Shown here: in pieces, positions 24,101-34,654 of the stretch
Position numbering within the stretch: position 1 is the first letter of the stretch
How the letters are laid out: every line of letters starts with the position of its first letter
From: Alitta virens
Taxonomy: Eukaryota > Annelida > Polychaeta > Phyllodocida > Nereididae
Direction of reading: 5' to 3'
DNA: 64,000 nt
Assembly (NCBI GenBank): GCA_932294295.1
Contig: OW028576.1
Span: 26,667,227-26,731,226 of the forward strand
The notes under the pieces: generated by a model
Database searches by the model: none
What the model was told of the DNA's origin: nothing
The model's input: the letters and a program-made list of their open reading frames with translations, nothing else
Position numbers and translations under genes: made by a program

Positions 24101-24325
24101 GTCAGCATGTTTATGTATATAATCTTGACAAGCTATATGAGGCAGCAATAACTTGTAATATTCGTCTGGGGCAGCAGCAGCCCCTTTAGGTGATCTTGCA
24201 AATTTGTAAGAGCTTTCCAGGAAAACTGCTGGATGTAGGGAAGTAAATATGGCTCGTCCGAACAATAGATTTTGTAAGAATCTAGTCTGCAGAATATTTT
24301 CGCTGTTCTTGCCATCTCCACTCAT
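21184..24325 (-). pseudogene. UL52-like archaeo-eukaryotic primase, interrupted
   Basis: Primase subunit of a herpes-type helicase-primase. It starts at ATG 24325. Successive frames are 24325-23558, 23582-23187 and 23193-22387, with two short-overlap frameshifts. TAG at 22387-22389 and TAA at 21832-21834 are then both in frame with continuing sequence to 21184. The third piece holds the catalytic Asp-x-Asp (VADIDLYL) and, after it, KIGMHHHAKLP, the Lys/His nucleotide-binding strand of AEP primases. The last pieces carry the Arg-rich RCPYQVK-type segment and a Cys/His then Cys-x4-Cys arrangement (RCFKSSC), matching the UL52 C-terminal zinc motif. Total length, near 1,045 codons, is close to herpesvirus UL52 proteins. 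The breaks imply it cannot make a full protein as read here. Confidence 0.72.
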
Positions 24326-24425
24326 GCTTCATGTGTATAGTGTTGTCACTATATGTTCGAACGAAGCAGTGTGTTCAAATCCATGGAACAGGGTATATGA
24401 ATAATGCATGCCCCGCACACCTCCT

Positions 24426-24437
24426 CCCCCCCCCCCC
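24426..24437 (+). repeat. C12 homopolymer upstream of the primase
   Basis: Twelve cytosines about 100 bases upstream of the primase ATG, followed by TTCATGGGGGTGG, whose G5 run could pair with the tract. It has the same length as the tract at 21062-21073 beyond the other end of the primase. Confidence 0.9.
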
Positions 24438-24465
24438 TTCATGGGGGTGGCCACTTACATTTCTT

Positions 24466-25247
24466 TTATGGCCAATCCAGTTCGTGGCTGTTCTCTGCTA
24501 CTAAGTGAAGTCTATCTATTTGAATAAGTTCTATTAATGGATCGTATACCAATGTCGTGTAGGCGAGTTTCCATTGCTGAATTTCATTTTTACAGTTACT
24601 GTGAACCTCCATACATTTTTCAATATCATGTATTATGTCCTTATAGCAGGCATCTGCCAATCTTTGTAAACAGACCGGTTTCTGACCAACATGTGTGATA
24701 AGATCGGGTCAGGAAAGATACTCGAAAAATTCTGGTTCACTGAAGCACCTCCCTACTCCCAAGCCCTTTTCGTTGCTGTCTTTTCATCACCAAATCTAAC
24801 ATTTATTATTTTTACTATATCTTGAAGCTCATGATAAGTTATGAGTTTTTCTGCTTTGGTGGATGCCACACTGCTCAGATTGTGTGGGACTAGATCTCTT
24901 TCAAGGGTGTTGTTCTTAAGAACTAAAGAATCCAAAGCCACACTCCAAGCTTTTCCCTTTTTGATGCTAGTGTCAGTATTATATAGCGTCATTGCGATTT
25001 CCTTTAAAGAGACTTTTAAACCAAGAAGAGAATAATTTTTGTTACCAATGTATTCATCCAGATAAGTAGACAAAACTCCCCTATTTACCTTTAGAGGCCG
25101 AAATTTCACATCGAGCAATTCTTTGATTATTTTTATAATCTGGAAAGCAGCGCAAACTTTTTCACTCGAATCCGTATGTTTAACTCTGGTTAACAAATCG
25201 CGCTGAATAATTTTCCAATTTCGCTTGTAAAATGGTATTCTTTCCAA
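24466..25247 (-). pseudogene. Disrupted 3' continuation of the second Rep-like gene
   Basis: Two fragments in frames different from the Rep-like ORF upstream. One is 25247-24753, 164 codons opening with TTG and overlapping the upstream ORF by 58 bases. The other is a frame that ends at 24466, is broken by TGA near 24713, and has no ATG. Both are alpha-helical and charged with no recognised motif. They probably represent the decayed C-terminal region of the Rep-like protein, or a separate lost gene. Confidence 0.35.
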
Positions 25248-25951
25248 AATTTAGGGTCTGTGGCATGCGCGATTTCGTCATTGATATCCCCATCTAAGCA
25301 ATGCACATAAAACCTTTCCTCTAATTGTTGGACCACTTCTCCGGTAACAAAGCGTCTTTGTAAAGTATTGTTGTAATTACCATATAACCCATATGGTGAC
25401 TCGTTGGATAATATTATAATTTGTACATCCCTTCTAGGATTAAACGATTCACCATAATGTTTACGGTTCAGTTTAACAGATTGTGCGCAACCACCTGTCA
25501 AATTCTTCAAAATTTGTAACTTGAGTCTGTTTTCGTGACCGTATTCATCCATGATTAAAAATTGTGCTGTTTCTGAGTTGCCCGTCCAGTTGTTAAGATC
25601 CCCGACAAATTCGGCATTGTGTTGTTCGCAAAACAGCTGTAAACTGTAGGATTTACCATAATTAGGGTGGTGAGAATATATCCAGTAATGTTTCTTTTTA
25701 ACATTTAAAACATTTTTGGTGCTTATAATTGTTACTCTGTATAAATTAGAGTCTTCAGCAATATCATATGCATTTGTTGCAGGATTGAATTTTCTTTTTT
25801 CAAAATCTATGATGTGATACTGGCCAGTTTCCAGATCTTTTTTCTTTTGTTTGACAGAGTCTTGATCTTCAAGTGTTGAAATTTGGTGATTCAATGATAC
25901 ATCATAGTCTCCCTGCTGGATAAAATTATGTTTTTTTGGAAAACTACTCAT
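25190..25951 (-). CDS. Rep-like SF3 helicase, second copy
   Basis: 253 aa from ATG 25951. The SF3 ATPase core is clear: a Walker A variant HHPNYGKS (about 93-100), Walker B FLIMDEYG about 35 residues later, motif C with a sensor Asn (QIIILSNES), and an arginine-finger-like TLQRRF. The Asp-Glu-Tyr Walker B and Ser-Asn motif C are better matches to CRESS/circovirus-type Rep than those in the first Rep-like gene. No HUH endonuclease domain is visible upstream. The ORF may be the intact part of a longer gene whose 3' region (24466-25247) is frameshifted. It lies just left of the CARD array on the same strand. Confidence 0.72.
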   Translation of the reverse strand: MSSFPKKHNFIQQGDYDVSLNHQISTLEDQDSVKQKKKDLETGQYHIIDFEKRKFNPATNAYDIAEDSNLYRVTIISTKNVLNVKKKHYWIYSHHPNYGKSYSLQLFCEQHNAEFVGDLNNWTGNSETAQFLIMDEYGHENRLKLQILKNLTGGCAQSVKLNRKHYGESFNPRRDVQIIILSNESPYGLYGNYNNTLQRRFVTGEVVQQLEERFYVHCLDGDINDEIAHATDPKFWKEYHFTSEIGKLFSAIC

Positions 25952-26137
25952 CTTGGAGATTTTACTAGCAATGTTTTCTTGTGCAAAAGTCTCTCCTGAA
26001 GTAAAGAGAACTTTTGTCTCACATCCATCAGGAAAATATTGCTTTCAACCAACAAAAGTGGAGTTTGAGTGAGAGACTCGTTTTGGACAAACAGTAAGAG
26101 ATAATATATCTTGCAGTGTTTTGCATCCACTATTTAA

Positions 26138-26410
26138 TTAAATGGGTTGTTCACTATTAAAAAGTAAATTTCCATCGTGTAGTAAAATTGTTGAGACTTT
26201 TCTTTTTTTAATGAAATTGGTCAGTTTTTCCCCAATACTTGAAGAATCCACATCTTGTTGATTTAACTGTACATGAATATTTCTAGCGCAAATAGGGCTC
26301 TCCTCTGACTGGCATTGTACCAGATCCATGTGCACCTCTTGTCTCTGCGAGCCACAAATGAAATAAATTCTGTGTACATGCCCTAACAAGGATTCATTGC
26401 AGACCATCAT
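26138..26410 (-). CDS. 100-aa-family ORF, leftmost copy with a different C-terminus
   Basis: 90 aa from a double ATG. It is the only copy whose last residues after GNLL (FNSEQPI) come from unique flanking sequence, so it probably preserves the pre-duplication C-terminus. No AATAAA lies close downstream. Function unknown; see the copy at 29807-30109 for a description of the family. Confidence 0.5.
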   Translation of the reverse strand: MMVCNESLLGHVHRIYFICGSQRQEVHMDLVQCQSEESPICARNIHVQLNQQDVDSSSIGEKLTNFIKKRKVSTILLHDGNLLFNSEQPI

Positions 26411-26515
26411 TGATATTTTTGTGTGTTAATTTCATAACACATTATTGAACCGCTGGGTCCCGGGGAAAGTAAGAAGTATTACTTCTGATGAAACTCTTTG
26501 GCCAAGGTTTCTCCT

Positions 26516-27714
26516 TTGTCGAACAAGAGTGCAATTAGTCTATTATGTACCGTTTATACATCACTGTTAAAATTATTGTAAATAAAGAATGTTTGTAAAA
26601 AATATATCTATTTGTTTGCTTTTTGTTGTTGTGAAGGGAAATTGGGTTCATACTAGGGACACATATTCACAAGACCAGTCCAAATAAATTAATCCAGGCA
26701 TAAGTCAGAGTTTTATTGTATGTGTGTTATTGTTTAACGCCTAATCAGAACCTCAGTGGGTTATGTAGAGGCTCGCTAGGTTAAGATTAATTATCTATAT
26801 TTGGTGGTAGAAACCAGAAGTATGTAAAAAAATTGTCTGCCTTGGATATCTTGTGAAGAGATGTTTTAAGGTAGTAGCTTCAAACAAAGTCTTTTAATGC
26901 ATTGTAATTGGATGCAATCTAATAAAAATAAGTTTGATTTTAAGGGGGTACCGACAACTCTGGCATACCGGTGCCAGTTCACTGACTAAATGGTGTAAAT
27001 GGTAAGTTTTGAATGTCCTATGAGGCATATGTGATATATTCCTTGACATAGTTTTATTAATAGAGACATTTTTTGAGTGACAGTGCTGAAAAATCACAAG
27101 CTATGAATGCTATAGTGGGCTTCTCGGTTGACACAAGTTTGCATAAAATATAGGTTTATAACAGAATGAAAAAACAGGTTCTTGTATATGATGTAATCTG
27201 AGTTGCTAACATATCAGCGTCATAATAGAAATAGATAATCACCCCTGGTAGGTGGCGCCCTTTTACATTTAATGCATATAAAAGACTGATAAACATAGCG
27301 AGCAACATATTGTCAGAGTGCCCGTGTGTGAGCTGACAATACAGGGACAAATATCGTTAGTATTTGACAGTACATTTACTGTAATACACCCTCTGTGTGC
27401 ATTCTGACACCATTGATGAACTGCATAGGAAAAGTGTGCTATTCAATTACCCTTACTTATGTGAGGAGATCAACTTTGTGCCATTGTTATTTGCAGTTTT
27501 TGAGAGGAAACTTGTCGATGAAAATACAGTAAGATTTCTGTTACAACCACAGAGGAAAGCAATTGACGATCTACTATATATGTTGATGCGTAGAGGACCT
27601 CATGCTTGGGAGGAGCTTCTGTCAAGTCTGTCAGCCATAGGCCAGCGACACATTTTTGAGCGATTGTCGGAAACTGCTCATATTATTGCAAAAAATGAAG
27701 ACATAAGCTTGGCG
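26516..27714 (+). repeat. Inverted partial unit at the left end of the array
   Basis: This 1.2-kb block is the reverse complement of the unit segment running from the CARD1 coding region to the 3' end of the 100-aa ORF. It is flanked by two direct copies of the same roughly 90-base sequence (from TTTCATAACACATTATTG to GGTTTCTCCTT, about 26425-26515 and 27715-27805). Confidence 0.85.
27412..27713 (+). pseudogene. Truncated, inverted CARD1 fragment
   Basis: Plus-strand copy of the first CARD only. The usual ATG in ACCATGG is ATT here, and homology stops abruptly after the CARD1 linker at the inversion junction. The upstream palindrome (27367-27382) has one mismatch. It cannot encode a normal product. 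Confidence 0.8.
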
Positions 27715-28238
27715 TATTTCATAACACATTATTGAACCGCTGGGTCCCGGGGAAAGTATGAAGTATTACTTCTGATGAAACTCTTTGGCCAAGGTTTCTC
27801 CTTCAGGAAAAGTGATTAAAGACTACACACAATGAAATGCAGTTTGGGCAGAATTTATTTCTAATAACACAAAAATAAATGCGCGCACAAAACATAAGCA
27901 AACAGTTCGATATACAAAGTGATACATATATAAAACTTAAGTAAAGTTTTAAGGATACATTATAAAGTTTAAGTCACTGCAGTTCACCAAGCAAAGTTGT
28001 TTCGATTAAGGTGCTGGAAGGATTGGAGGGGGTAAAAGTTGTCCTGACGTAAATAAATGTGTTGCTGCTGCTGCGAACGAAGCGATGCAAAGATGGGCAG
28101 GGGACGCCAATTAAGCAGATTAGCGGGTAGATTAGCTTGGAGCGCTGGAGTAGGTCTCTAAACATTAACAATCCAGAAATGATACGTTGACAACATCATC
28201 AACGCGAAGAATCCGACCTTATAACGTGTCTCTTATTC

Positions 28239-28934
28239 TCAATCCCATAACTCTTCTTCTTCCAGACGAAATCCCAATTCAGACACACGGACATCTGGAT
28301 TGTGTTTGTATATCTCCTCTGTCTCCCTTAATCGGCGTACCACTTCATTCTTATTGATTGCTTCCAAGCTTGACAAGAATCCTGACCATACATTTGGACC
28401 TGCGCGTTTCACGTGACACACAAGTTCAAAACATGTTTTCATGGATACATTTTCTGTTGATGAAATATCAATAATCCAATTTTCTTTAACCACACCTTTT
28501 CCGATTAAAGTATAACACAATTGTTTCAGGCATGGTGTAAGTTGTTCCATCAGGTATGTCATGTTCAGCCGCAAACATTCCTTGTGGAACTTTTCCAGGC
28601 AGTATGGCTTTTCCAAACATTCTTCAAAATCCGCTTTGCTTATGTCTTCATTTTTTGCAATAATATGAGCAGTTTCCCACAATCGCTCAAAAATGTGTCG
28701 CTGGCCTATGGCTGACAGACTTGACAGAAGCTCTTCCCAAGCATGAGGTCCTCTTTGCACCAAAATGTCTAGTAGATCGTGAGTTGCTTGCTCCTCTGGT
28801 TGTAACAGAAGTCTTACTGTATTTTCATCGACAAGTTTCCTCTCAAAAACTGCAAATAACAATGGCACTATGTTTATCTCCTCACATAAATAAGAGATAT
28901 TTATTCGCACACTTTTCCTATGCAGTTTATCCAT
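28239..28934 (-). CDS. Dual-CARD protein, unit 1 (diverged CARD1)
   Basis: 231 aa from an ATG in perfect Kozak context (ACCATGG); the longest frame adds five codons from a GTG. CARD1 covers about residues 1-95. It has an N-terminal helix, a leucine core (YLCEEINIVPLLFAVFERKL) and the signature RGPHAWEELLSSL with a GQ before the last helix. CARD2 covers about 110-215, with KQLCYTLIGKGVV, then RAGPNVWSGFLSSL. The tail is acidic. CARDs are six-helix death-fold domains that bind other CARDs in caspase, NLR, RIG-I/MAVS and Bcl10 signalling. With no effector domain, the product is most likely a decoy or adaptor. CARD1 differs from units 3-11 at about 16 positions, CARD2 at one. Transcription is probably driven from the TATA-like box and palindrome to its right. 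Confidence 0.88.
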   Translation of the reverse strand: MDKLHRKSVRINISYLCEEINIVPLLFAVFERKLVDENTVRLLLQPEEQATHDLLDILVQRGPHAWEELLSSLSAIGQRHIFERLWETAHIIAKNEDISKADFEECLEKPYCLEKFHKECLRLNMTYLMEQLTPCLKQLCYTLIGKGVVKENWIIDISSTENVSMKTCFELVCHVKRAGPNVWSGFLSSLEAINKNEVVRRLRETEEIYKHNPDVRVSELGFRLEEEELWD

Positions 28935-28961
28935 GGTGTCAGAATGCACAAAGGCGGTTTT

Positions 28962-28977
28962 ACAGTAAATTTACTGT
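28962..28977. promoter_or_regulatory. 16-bp perfect palindrome upstream of the CARD gene (type site)
   Basis: ACAGTAAATTTACTGT, fully self-complementary, lies 27 bases upstream of the CARD ATG. The same site recurs upstream of every CARD gene in the array (for example 38683-38698), is split by the retrotransposon in unit 10, and has one mismatch in the inverted fragment. A TATA-like CATATAAAAG (minus strand) lies roughly 100 bases further upstream. It is probably an operator or a transcription start element. Confidence 0.65.
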
Positions 28978-29806
28978 CAAATACCAACGATATTTGTCCC
29001 TGTATTGTCAGCTCACACACGGGCACTCTGACAATATGTTGCTCAATATGTTTATCAGTCTTTTATATGCATTAAATGCAAAAGGGCGCCACCTACCAGT
29101 GGTGATTATTTATTTCTATTATGACGCTGATATTTTAGCAACTCAGATTACATCATATACAAAAGAACTCTTGTGTGATACTATTTTCCAAGAGTATGAC
29201 AACCCAAAAGAACCAGGTTAAACCTATATTTTATGCAAACTTGTGTCAACCGAGAAGCCCACTATAGCATTCATAGCCTTTGATTTTTCAGCACTGTCAC
29301 TCACAAAATGTCTCTATTAATAAAACTATGTCAAGGAATATATCACATATGCCTCATAGGACATTCAAAACTTACCATTTACACCTTTTAGTCAGTGAAC
29401 TGGCACCGGTTTGCCAGAGTTGTCGGTGCCCCCTTAAAATCAAACATATTTTTATTAAATTGCATCCAATTACAATGCATTAAAAGACTTTGTTTGAAGC
29501 TACTACCTTTAAACATCTCCTCACAAGATATCCAAGGCAGACAATTTTTTTACATGCTTCTGGTTTCTACCACCAAATATAGATAATTAATCTTAACCTA
29601 GCGAGCCTCTACATAACCCACTGAGGTTCTGATTAGGCGCTAAACAATAACACACACACAATAAAACTCTGACTTATGCCTGGATTAATTTATTTGGACT
29701 GGTCTTGTGAATATGTGTCCTTAGTATGAACCCAATTTTCCTTCACAACAACAAAAAGCAAACAAATATATATATTTTTTACAAACATTCTTTATTTACA
29801 ATAATT

Positions 29807-30109
29807 TTAACAGTGATGTATAAATGTTACATAATAGACTAATTGCACTCTTGTTCGACAAAGTAAATTTCCATCATGTAGTAAAATTGTTGAGACTTTT
29901 CTTTTTTTAATGAAATTGGTCAGTTTTTCCCCAATACTTGAAGAATCCACATCTTGTTGATTTAACTGTACATGAATATTTCTAGCGTAAATAGGGCTCT
30001 CCTCTGACTGGCATTGTACCACATCCATGTGCACCTCTTGTCTCTGCGAGCCACAAATGAAATAAATTCGGTGTACATGCCCTAACAAGGATTCATTGCA
30101 GACCATCAT
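29807..30109 (-). CDS. 100-aa array ORF of unknown function (type copy)
   Basis: 100 aa starting MMVCNES, with ATGATG as start. It has several Cys and His, mixed beta-strand and helix character, a conserved basic segment FIKKRKVSTILLHDGN, and no signal peptide or membrane helix. The last 19 residues (from CRTRV) are encoded by sequence from the far end of the repeat unit, so this C-terminus was created by the tandem duplication. AATAAA follows just after the stop, on the sense strand. A 15-bp near-palindrome lies about 65 bases upstream of the start. Conservation across copies equals that of the surrounding DNA, so coding status is plausible but not proven. I do not recognise the family. Confidence 0.5.
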   Translation of the reverse strand: MMVCNESLLGHVHRIYFICGSQRQEVHMDVVQCQSEESPIYARNIHVQLNQQDVDSSSIGEKLTNFIKKRKVSTILLHDGNLLCRTRVQLVYYVTFIHHC

Positions 30110-30650
30110 TGATATTTTTGTGTGTTAATTTCATAACACATTATTGAACCGCTGGGTCCCGGGGAAAGTAAGAAGTATTACTTCTGATGAAACTCTTTGG
30201 CCAAGGTTTCTCCTTCAGGAAAAGTGATTAAAGACTACACACAATGAAATGCAGTTTGGGCAGAATTTATTTCTAATAACACAAAAATAAATGCGCGCAC
30301 AAAACATAAGCAAACAGTTCGATATACAAAGTGATACATATATAAAACTTAAGTAAAGTTTTAAGGATACATTATAAAGTTTAAGTCACTGCAGTTCACC
30401 AAGCAAAGTTGTTTCGATTAAGGTGCTGGAAGGATTGGAGGGGGTAAAAGTTGTCCTGACGTAAATAAATGTGTTGCTGCTGCTGCGAACGAAGCGATGC
30501 AAAGATGGGCAGGGGACGCCAATTAAGCAGATTAGCGGGTAGATTAGCTTGGAGCGCTGGAGTAGGTCTCTAAACATTAACAATCCAGAAATGATACGTT
30601 GACAACATCATCAACGCGAAGAATCCGACCTTATAACGTGTCTCTTATTC

Positions 30651-31346
30651 TCAATCCCATAACTCTTCTTCTTCCAGACGAAATCCCAATTCAGACACAC
30701 GGACATCTGGATTGTGTTTGTATATCTCCTCTGTCTCCCTTAATCGGCGTACCACTTCATTCTTATTGATTGCTTCCAAGCTTGACAAGAATCCTGACCA
30801 TACATTTGGACCTGCGCGTTTCACGTGACACACAAGTTCAAAACATGTTTTCATGGATACATTTTCTGTTGATGAAATATCAATAATCCAATTTTCTTTA
30901 ACCACACCTTTTCCGATTAAAGTATAACACAATTGTTTCAGGCATGGTGTAAGTTGTTCCATCAGGTATGTCATGTTCAGCCGCAAACATTCCTTGTGGA
31001 ACTTTTCCAGGCAGTATGGCTTTTCCAAACATTCTTCAAAATCCGCTTTGCTTATGTCTTCATTTTTTGCAATAATATGAGCAGTTTCCCACAATCGCTC
31101 AAAAATGTGTCGCTGGCCTATGGCTGACAGACTTGACAGAAGCTCTTCCCAAGCATGAGGTCCTCTTTGCACCAAAATGTCTAGTAGATCGTGAGTTGCT
31201 TGCTCCTCTGGTTGTAACAGAAGTCTTACTGTATTTTCATCGACAAGTTTCCTCTCAAAAACTGCAAATAACAATGGCACTATGTTTATCTCCTCACATA
31301 AATAAGAGATATTTATTCGCACACTTTTCCTATGCAGTTTATCCAT
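30651..31346 (-). CDS. Dual-CARD protein, unit 2
   Basis: The protein is identical to unit 1 (231 aa, diverged CARD1). The whole 2412-base unit is almost identical at nucleotide level, which implies a very recent duplication. Confidence 0.88.
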   Translation of the reverse strand: MDKLHRKSVRINISYLCEEINIVPLLFAVFERKLVDENTVRLLLQPEEQATHDLLDILVQRGPHAWEELLSSLSAIGQRHIFERLWETAHIIAKNEDISKADFEECLEKPYCLEKFHKECLRLNMTYLMEQLTPCLKQLCYTLIGKGVVKENWIIDISSTENVSMKTCFELVCHVKRAGPNVWSGFLSSLEAINKNEVVRRLRETEEIYKHNPDVRVSELGFRLEEEELWD

Positions 31347-32218
31347 GGTGTCAGAATGCACAAAGGCGGTTTTACAGTAAATTTACTGTCAAATACCAAC
31401 GATATTTGTCCCTGTATTGTCAGCTCACACACGGGCACTCTGACAATATGTTGCTCAATATGTTTATCAGTCTTTTATATGCATTAAATGCAAAAGGGCG
31501 CCACCTACCAGTGGTGATTATTTATTTCTATTATGACGCTGATATTTTAGCAACTCAGATTACATCATATACAAAAGAACTCTTGTGTGATACTATTTTC
31601 CAAGAGTATGACAACCCAAAAGAACCAGGTTAAACCTATATTTTATGCAAACTTGTGTCAACCGAGAAGCCCACTATAGCATTCATAGCCTTTGATTTTT
31701 CAGCACTGTCACTCACAAAATGTCTCTATTAATAAAACTATGTCAAGGAATATATCACATATGCCTCATAGGACATTCAAAACTTACCATTTACACCTTT
31801 TAGTCAGTGAACTGGCACCGGTTTGCCAGAGTTGTCGGTGCCCCCTTAAAATCAAACATATTTTTATTAAATTGCATCCAATTACAATGCATTAAAAGAC
31901 TTTGTTTGAAGCTACTACCTTTAAACATCTCCTCACAAGATATCCAAGGCAGACAATTTTTTTACATGCTTCTGGTTTCTACCACCAAATATAGATAATT
32001 AATCTTAACCTAGCGAGCCTCTACATAACCCACTGAGGTTCTGATTAGGCGCTAAACAATAACACACACACAATAAAACTCTGACTTATGCCTGGATTAA
32101 TTTATTTGGACTGGTCTTGTGAATATGTGTCCTTAGTATGAACCCAATTTTCCTTCACAACAACAAAAAGCAAACAAATATATATATTTTTTACAAACAT
32201 TCTTTATTTACAATAATT

Positions 32219-32521
32219 TTAACAGTGATGTATAAATGTTACATAATAGACTAATTGCACTCTTGTTCGACAAAGTAAATTTCCATCATGTAGTAAAATT
32301 GTTGAGACTTTTCTTTTTTTAATGAAATTGGTCAGTTTTTCCCCAATACTTGAAGAATCCACATCTTGTTGATTTAACTGTACATGAATATTTCTAGCGT
32401 AAATAGGGCTCTCCTCTGACTGGCATTGTACCACATCCATGTGCACCTCTTGTCTCTGCGAGCCACAAATGAAATAAATTCTGTGTACATGCCCTAACAA
32501 GGATTCATTGCAGACCATCAT
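32219..32521 (-). CDS. 100-aa array ORF, copy 3
   Basis: Protein identical to the copy at 29807-30109. Confidence 0.48.
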   Translation of the reverse strand: MMVCNESLLGHVHRIYFICGSQRQEVHMDVVQCQSEESPIYARNIHVQLNQQDVDSSSIGEKLTNFIKKRKVSTILLHDGNLLCRTRVQLVYYVTFIHHC

Positions 32522-33062
32522 TGATATTTTTGTGTGTTAATTTCATAACACATTATTGAACCGCTGGGTCCCGGGGAAAGTAAGAAGTATTACTTCTGAT
32601 GAAACTCTTTGGCCAAGGTTTCTCCTTCAGGAAAAGTGATTAAAGACTACACACAATGAAATGCAGTTTGGGCAGAAGTTATTTCTAATGACACAAAAAT
32701 AAATGCGCGCACAAAACATAAGCAAACAGTTCGATATACAAAGTGATACATATATAAAACTTAAGTAAAGTTTTAAGGCTACATTATAAAGTTTAAGTCA
32801 CTGCAGTTCAGCAAGCAAAGTTGTTTCGATTAAGGTGCTGGAGGGATTGGAGGGGGTAAAAGTTGTCCTGACGTAAATAAACGTGTTGCTGCTGCTGCGA
32901 ACAAAGCGATGCAGAGATGGGCAGGGGACGCCAATTAAGCAGATTAGCGGGTAGATTAGCTAGGAGCGCTGGAGTAGGTCTCTAAACATTAACAATCCAG
33001 AAATGATACGTTGACAACATCATAAACGCGAAGAATCCGACCTTATAACGTGTCTCTTATTC

Positions 33063-33759
33063 TCAATCCCATAACTCTTCTTCTTCCAGACGAAATCCCA
33101 ATTCAGACACACGGACATCTGGATTGTCTTTGTATATCTCCTCTGTCTCCCTTAATCGGCGTACCACTTCATTCTTATTGATTGCTTCCAAGCTTGACAA
33201 GAATCCTGACCATACATTTGGACCTGCGCGTTTCACGTGACACACAAGTTCAAAACATGTTTTCATGGATACATTTTCTGTTGATGAAATATCAATAATC
33301 CAATTTTCTTCAACCACACCTTTTCCGATTAAAGTATAACACAATTGTTTCAGGCATGGTGTAAGTTGTTCCATCAGGTATGTCATGTTCAGCCGCAAAC
33401 ATTCCTTGTGGAACTTTTCCAGGCAGTATGGCTTTTCCAAACATTTTTTTAAAATCCGCCAAGCTTATGTCTTCATTTTTTGCAATAATATGAGCAGTTT
33501 CCGACAATCGCTCAAAAATGTGTCGCTGGCCTATGGCTGACAGACTTGACAGAAGCTCCTCCCAAGCATGAGGTCCTCTACGCATCAACATATATAGTAG
33601 ATCGTCAGTTGCTTGCCTCTGTGGTTGTAACAGAAATCTTACTGTATTTTCATCGACAAGTTTCCTCTCAAAAACTGCAAATAACAATGGCACAGAGTTG
33701 ATCTCCTCACATAAGTAAGGGTAATTGAATAGCACACTTTTCCTATGCAGTTCATCCAT
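33063..33759 (-). pseudogene. Dual-CARD gene, unit 3, frameshifted after CARD1
   Basis: The A run in the linker after CARD1 is A7 on the sense strand (A6 in intact units), so translation from ATG 33759 leaves the CARD2 frame. It ends at 33310 with a roughly 40-residue unrelated tail, giving about 149 aa with CARD1 only. CARD2 remains open in the other frame (33440-33063) but lacks an early ATG. One private change in CARD2 (Val-Glu-Glu where others have Val-Lys-Glu). Confidence 0.82.
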
Positions 33760-34654
33760 GGTGTCAGAATGCACACAGAGGGTGTATTACAGTAAATTTA
33801 CTGTCAAATACTAACCATATTTGTCCCTGTATTGTCAGCTCACACACGGGCACTCTGACAATATGTTGCTCGCTATGTTTATCAGTCTTTTATATGCATT
33901 AAATGTAAAAGGGCGCCACCTACCAGTGGTGATTATTTATTTCTATTATGACGCTGATATATTAGCAACTCAGATTACATCATATACAAGAACCTGTTTT
34001 ATCCCACAAAAGAACACTTGTGTGATGCTTTTTTCCAAGAGTATAACAACCCAAAAGAACCAGTTTAAACCATTATTTCATTCTGGTATAAACCTATATT
34101 TTATGCAAACTTGTGTCAACCGAGAAGCCCACTATAGCATTCATAGCTTGTGATTTTTCAGCACTGTCACTCACAAAATGTCTCTATTAATAAAACTATG
34201 TCAAGGAATATATCACATATGCCTCATAGGACATTCAAAACTTACCATTTACACCATTTAGTCAGTGAACCGGCACCGGTATTACAATCAAACATATTTT
34301 TATTAGATTGCATCCAATTACAATGCATTAAAAGACTTTGTTTGAAGTTACTACCTTAAAACATCTCTTCACAAGATATCCAAGGCAGACAATTTTTTTA
34401 CATGCTTCTGATTTCTACCACCAAATATAGATAATTAATCTTAACCTAGCGAGCCTCTACATAACCCACTGAGGTTCTGATTAGGCGTTAAACAATAACA
34501 CACACACAATAAAACTCTGACTTATGCCTGGATTAATTTATTTGGACTGGTCTTGTGAATATGTGTCCTTAGTATGAACCCAATTTCCCTTCACAACAAC
34601 AAAAAGCAAACAAATAGATATATTTTTTACCAACATTCTTTATTTACAATAATT

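Noticed and set aside
14830..24713. Alternative genetic code or programmed stop readthrough
   Set aside because: TAA, TAG and TGA all occur as interruptions, and the same codons also act as proper stops elsewhere; frameshifts accompany them.
1..25951. Polinton/adintovirus or nimavirus identity
   Set aside because: The UL5-like helicase plus UL52-like primase with zinc motif point to a herpes-type replisome; no retroviral-type integrase, adenain-type protease, packaging ATPase or PIF gene was seen in this window.
25948..26130. 60-codon ORF immediately upstream of the second Rep-like gene
   Set aside because: It starts with GTG right after a stop codon, shows no motif, and overlaps the Rep-like start by a few bases; likely leader sequence.
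27974..28171. 65-codon minus-strand ORF downstream of the CARD gene in units 1-2
   Set aside because: It opens with TTG and is interrupted by TAG in the other units; probably 3' UTR of the CARD gene.
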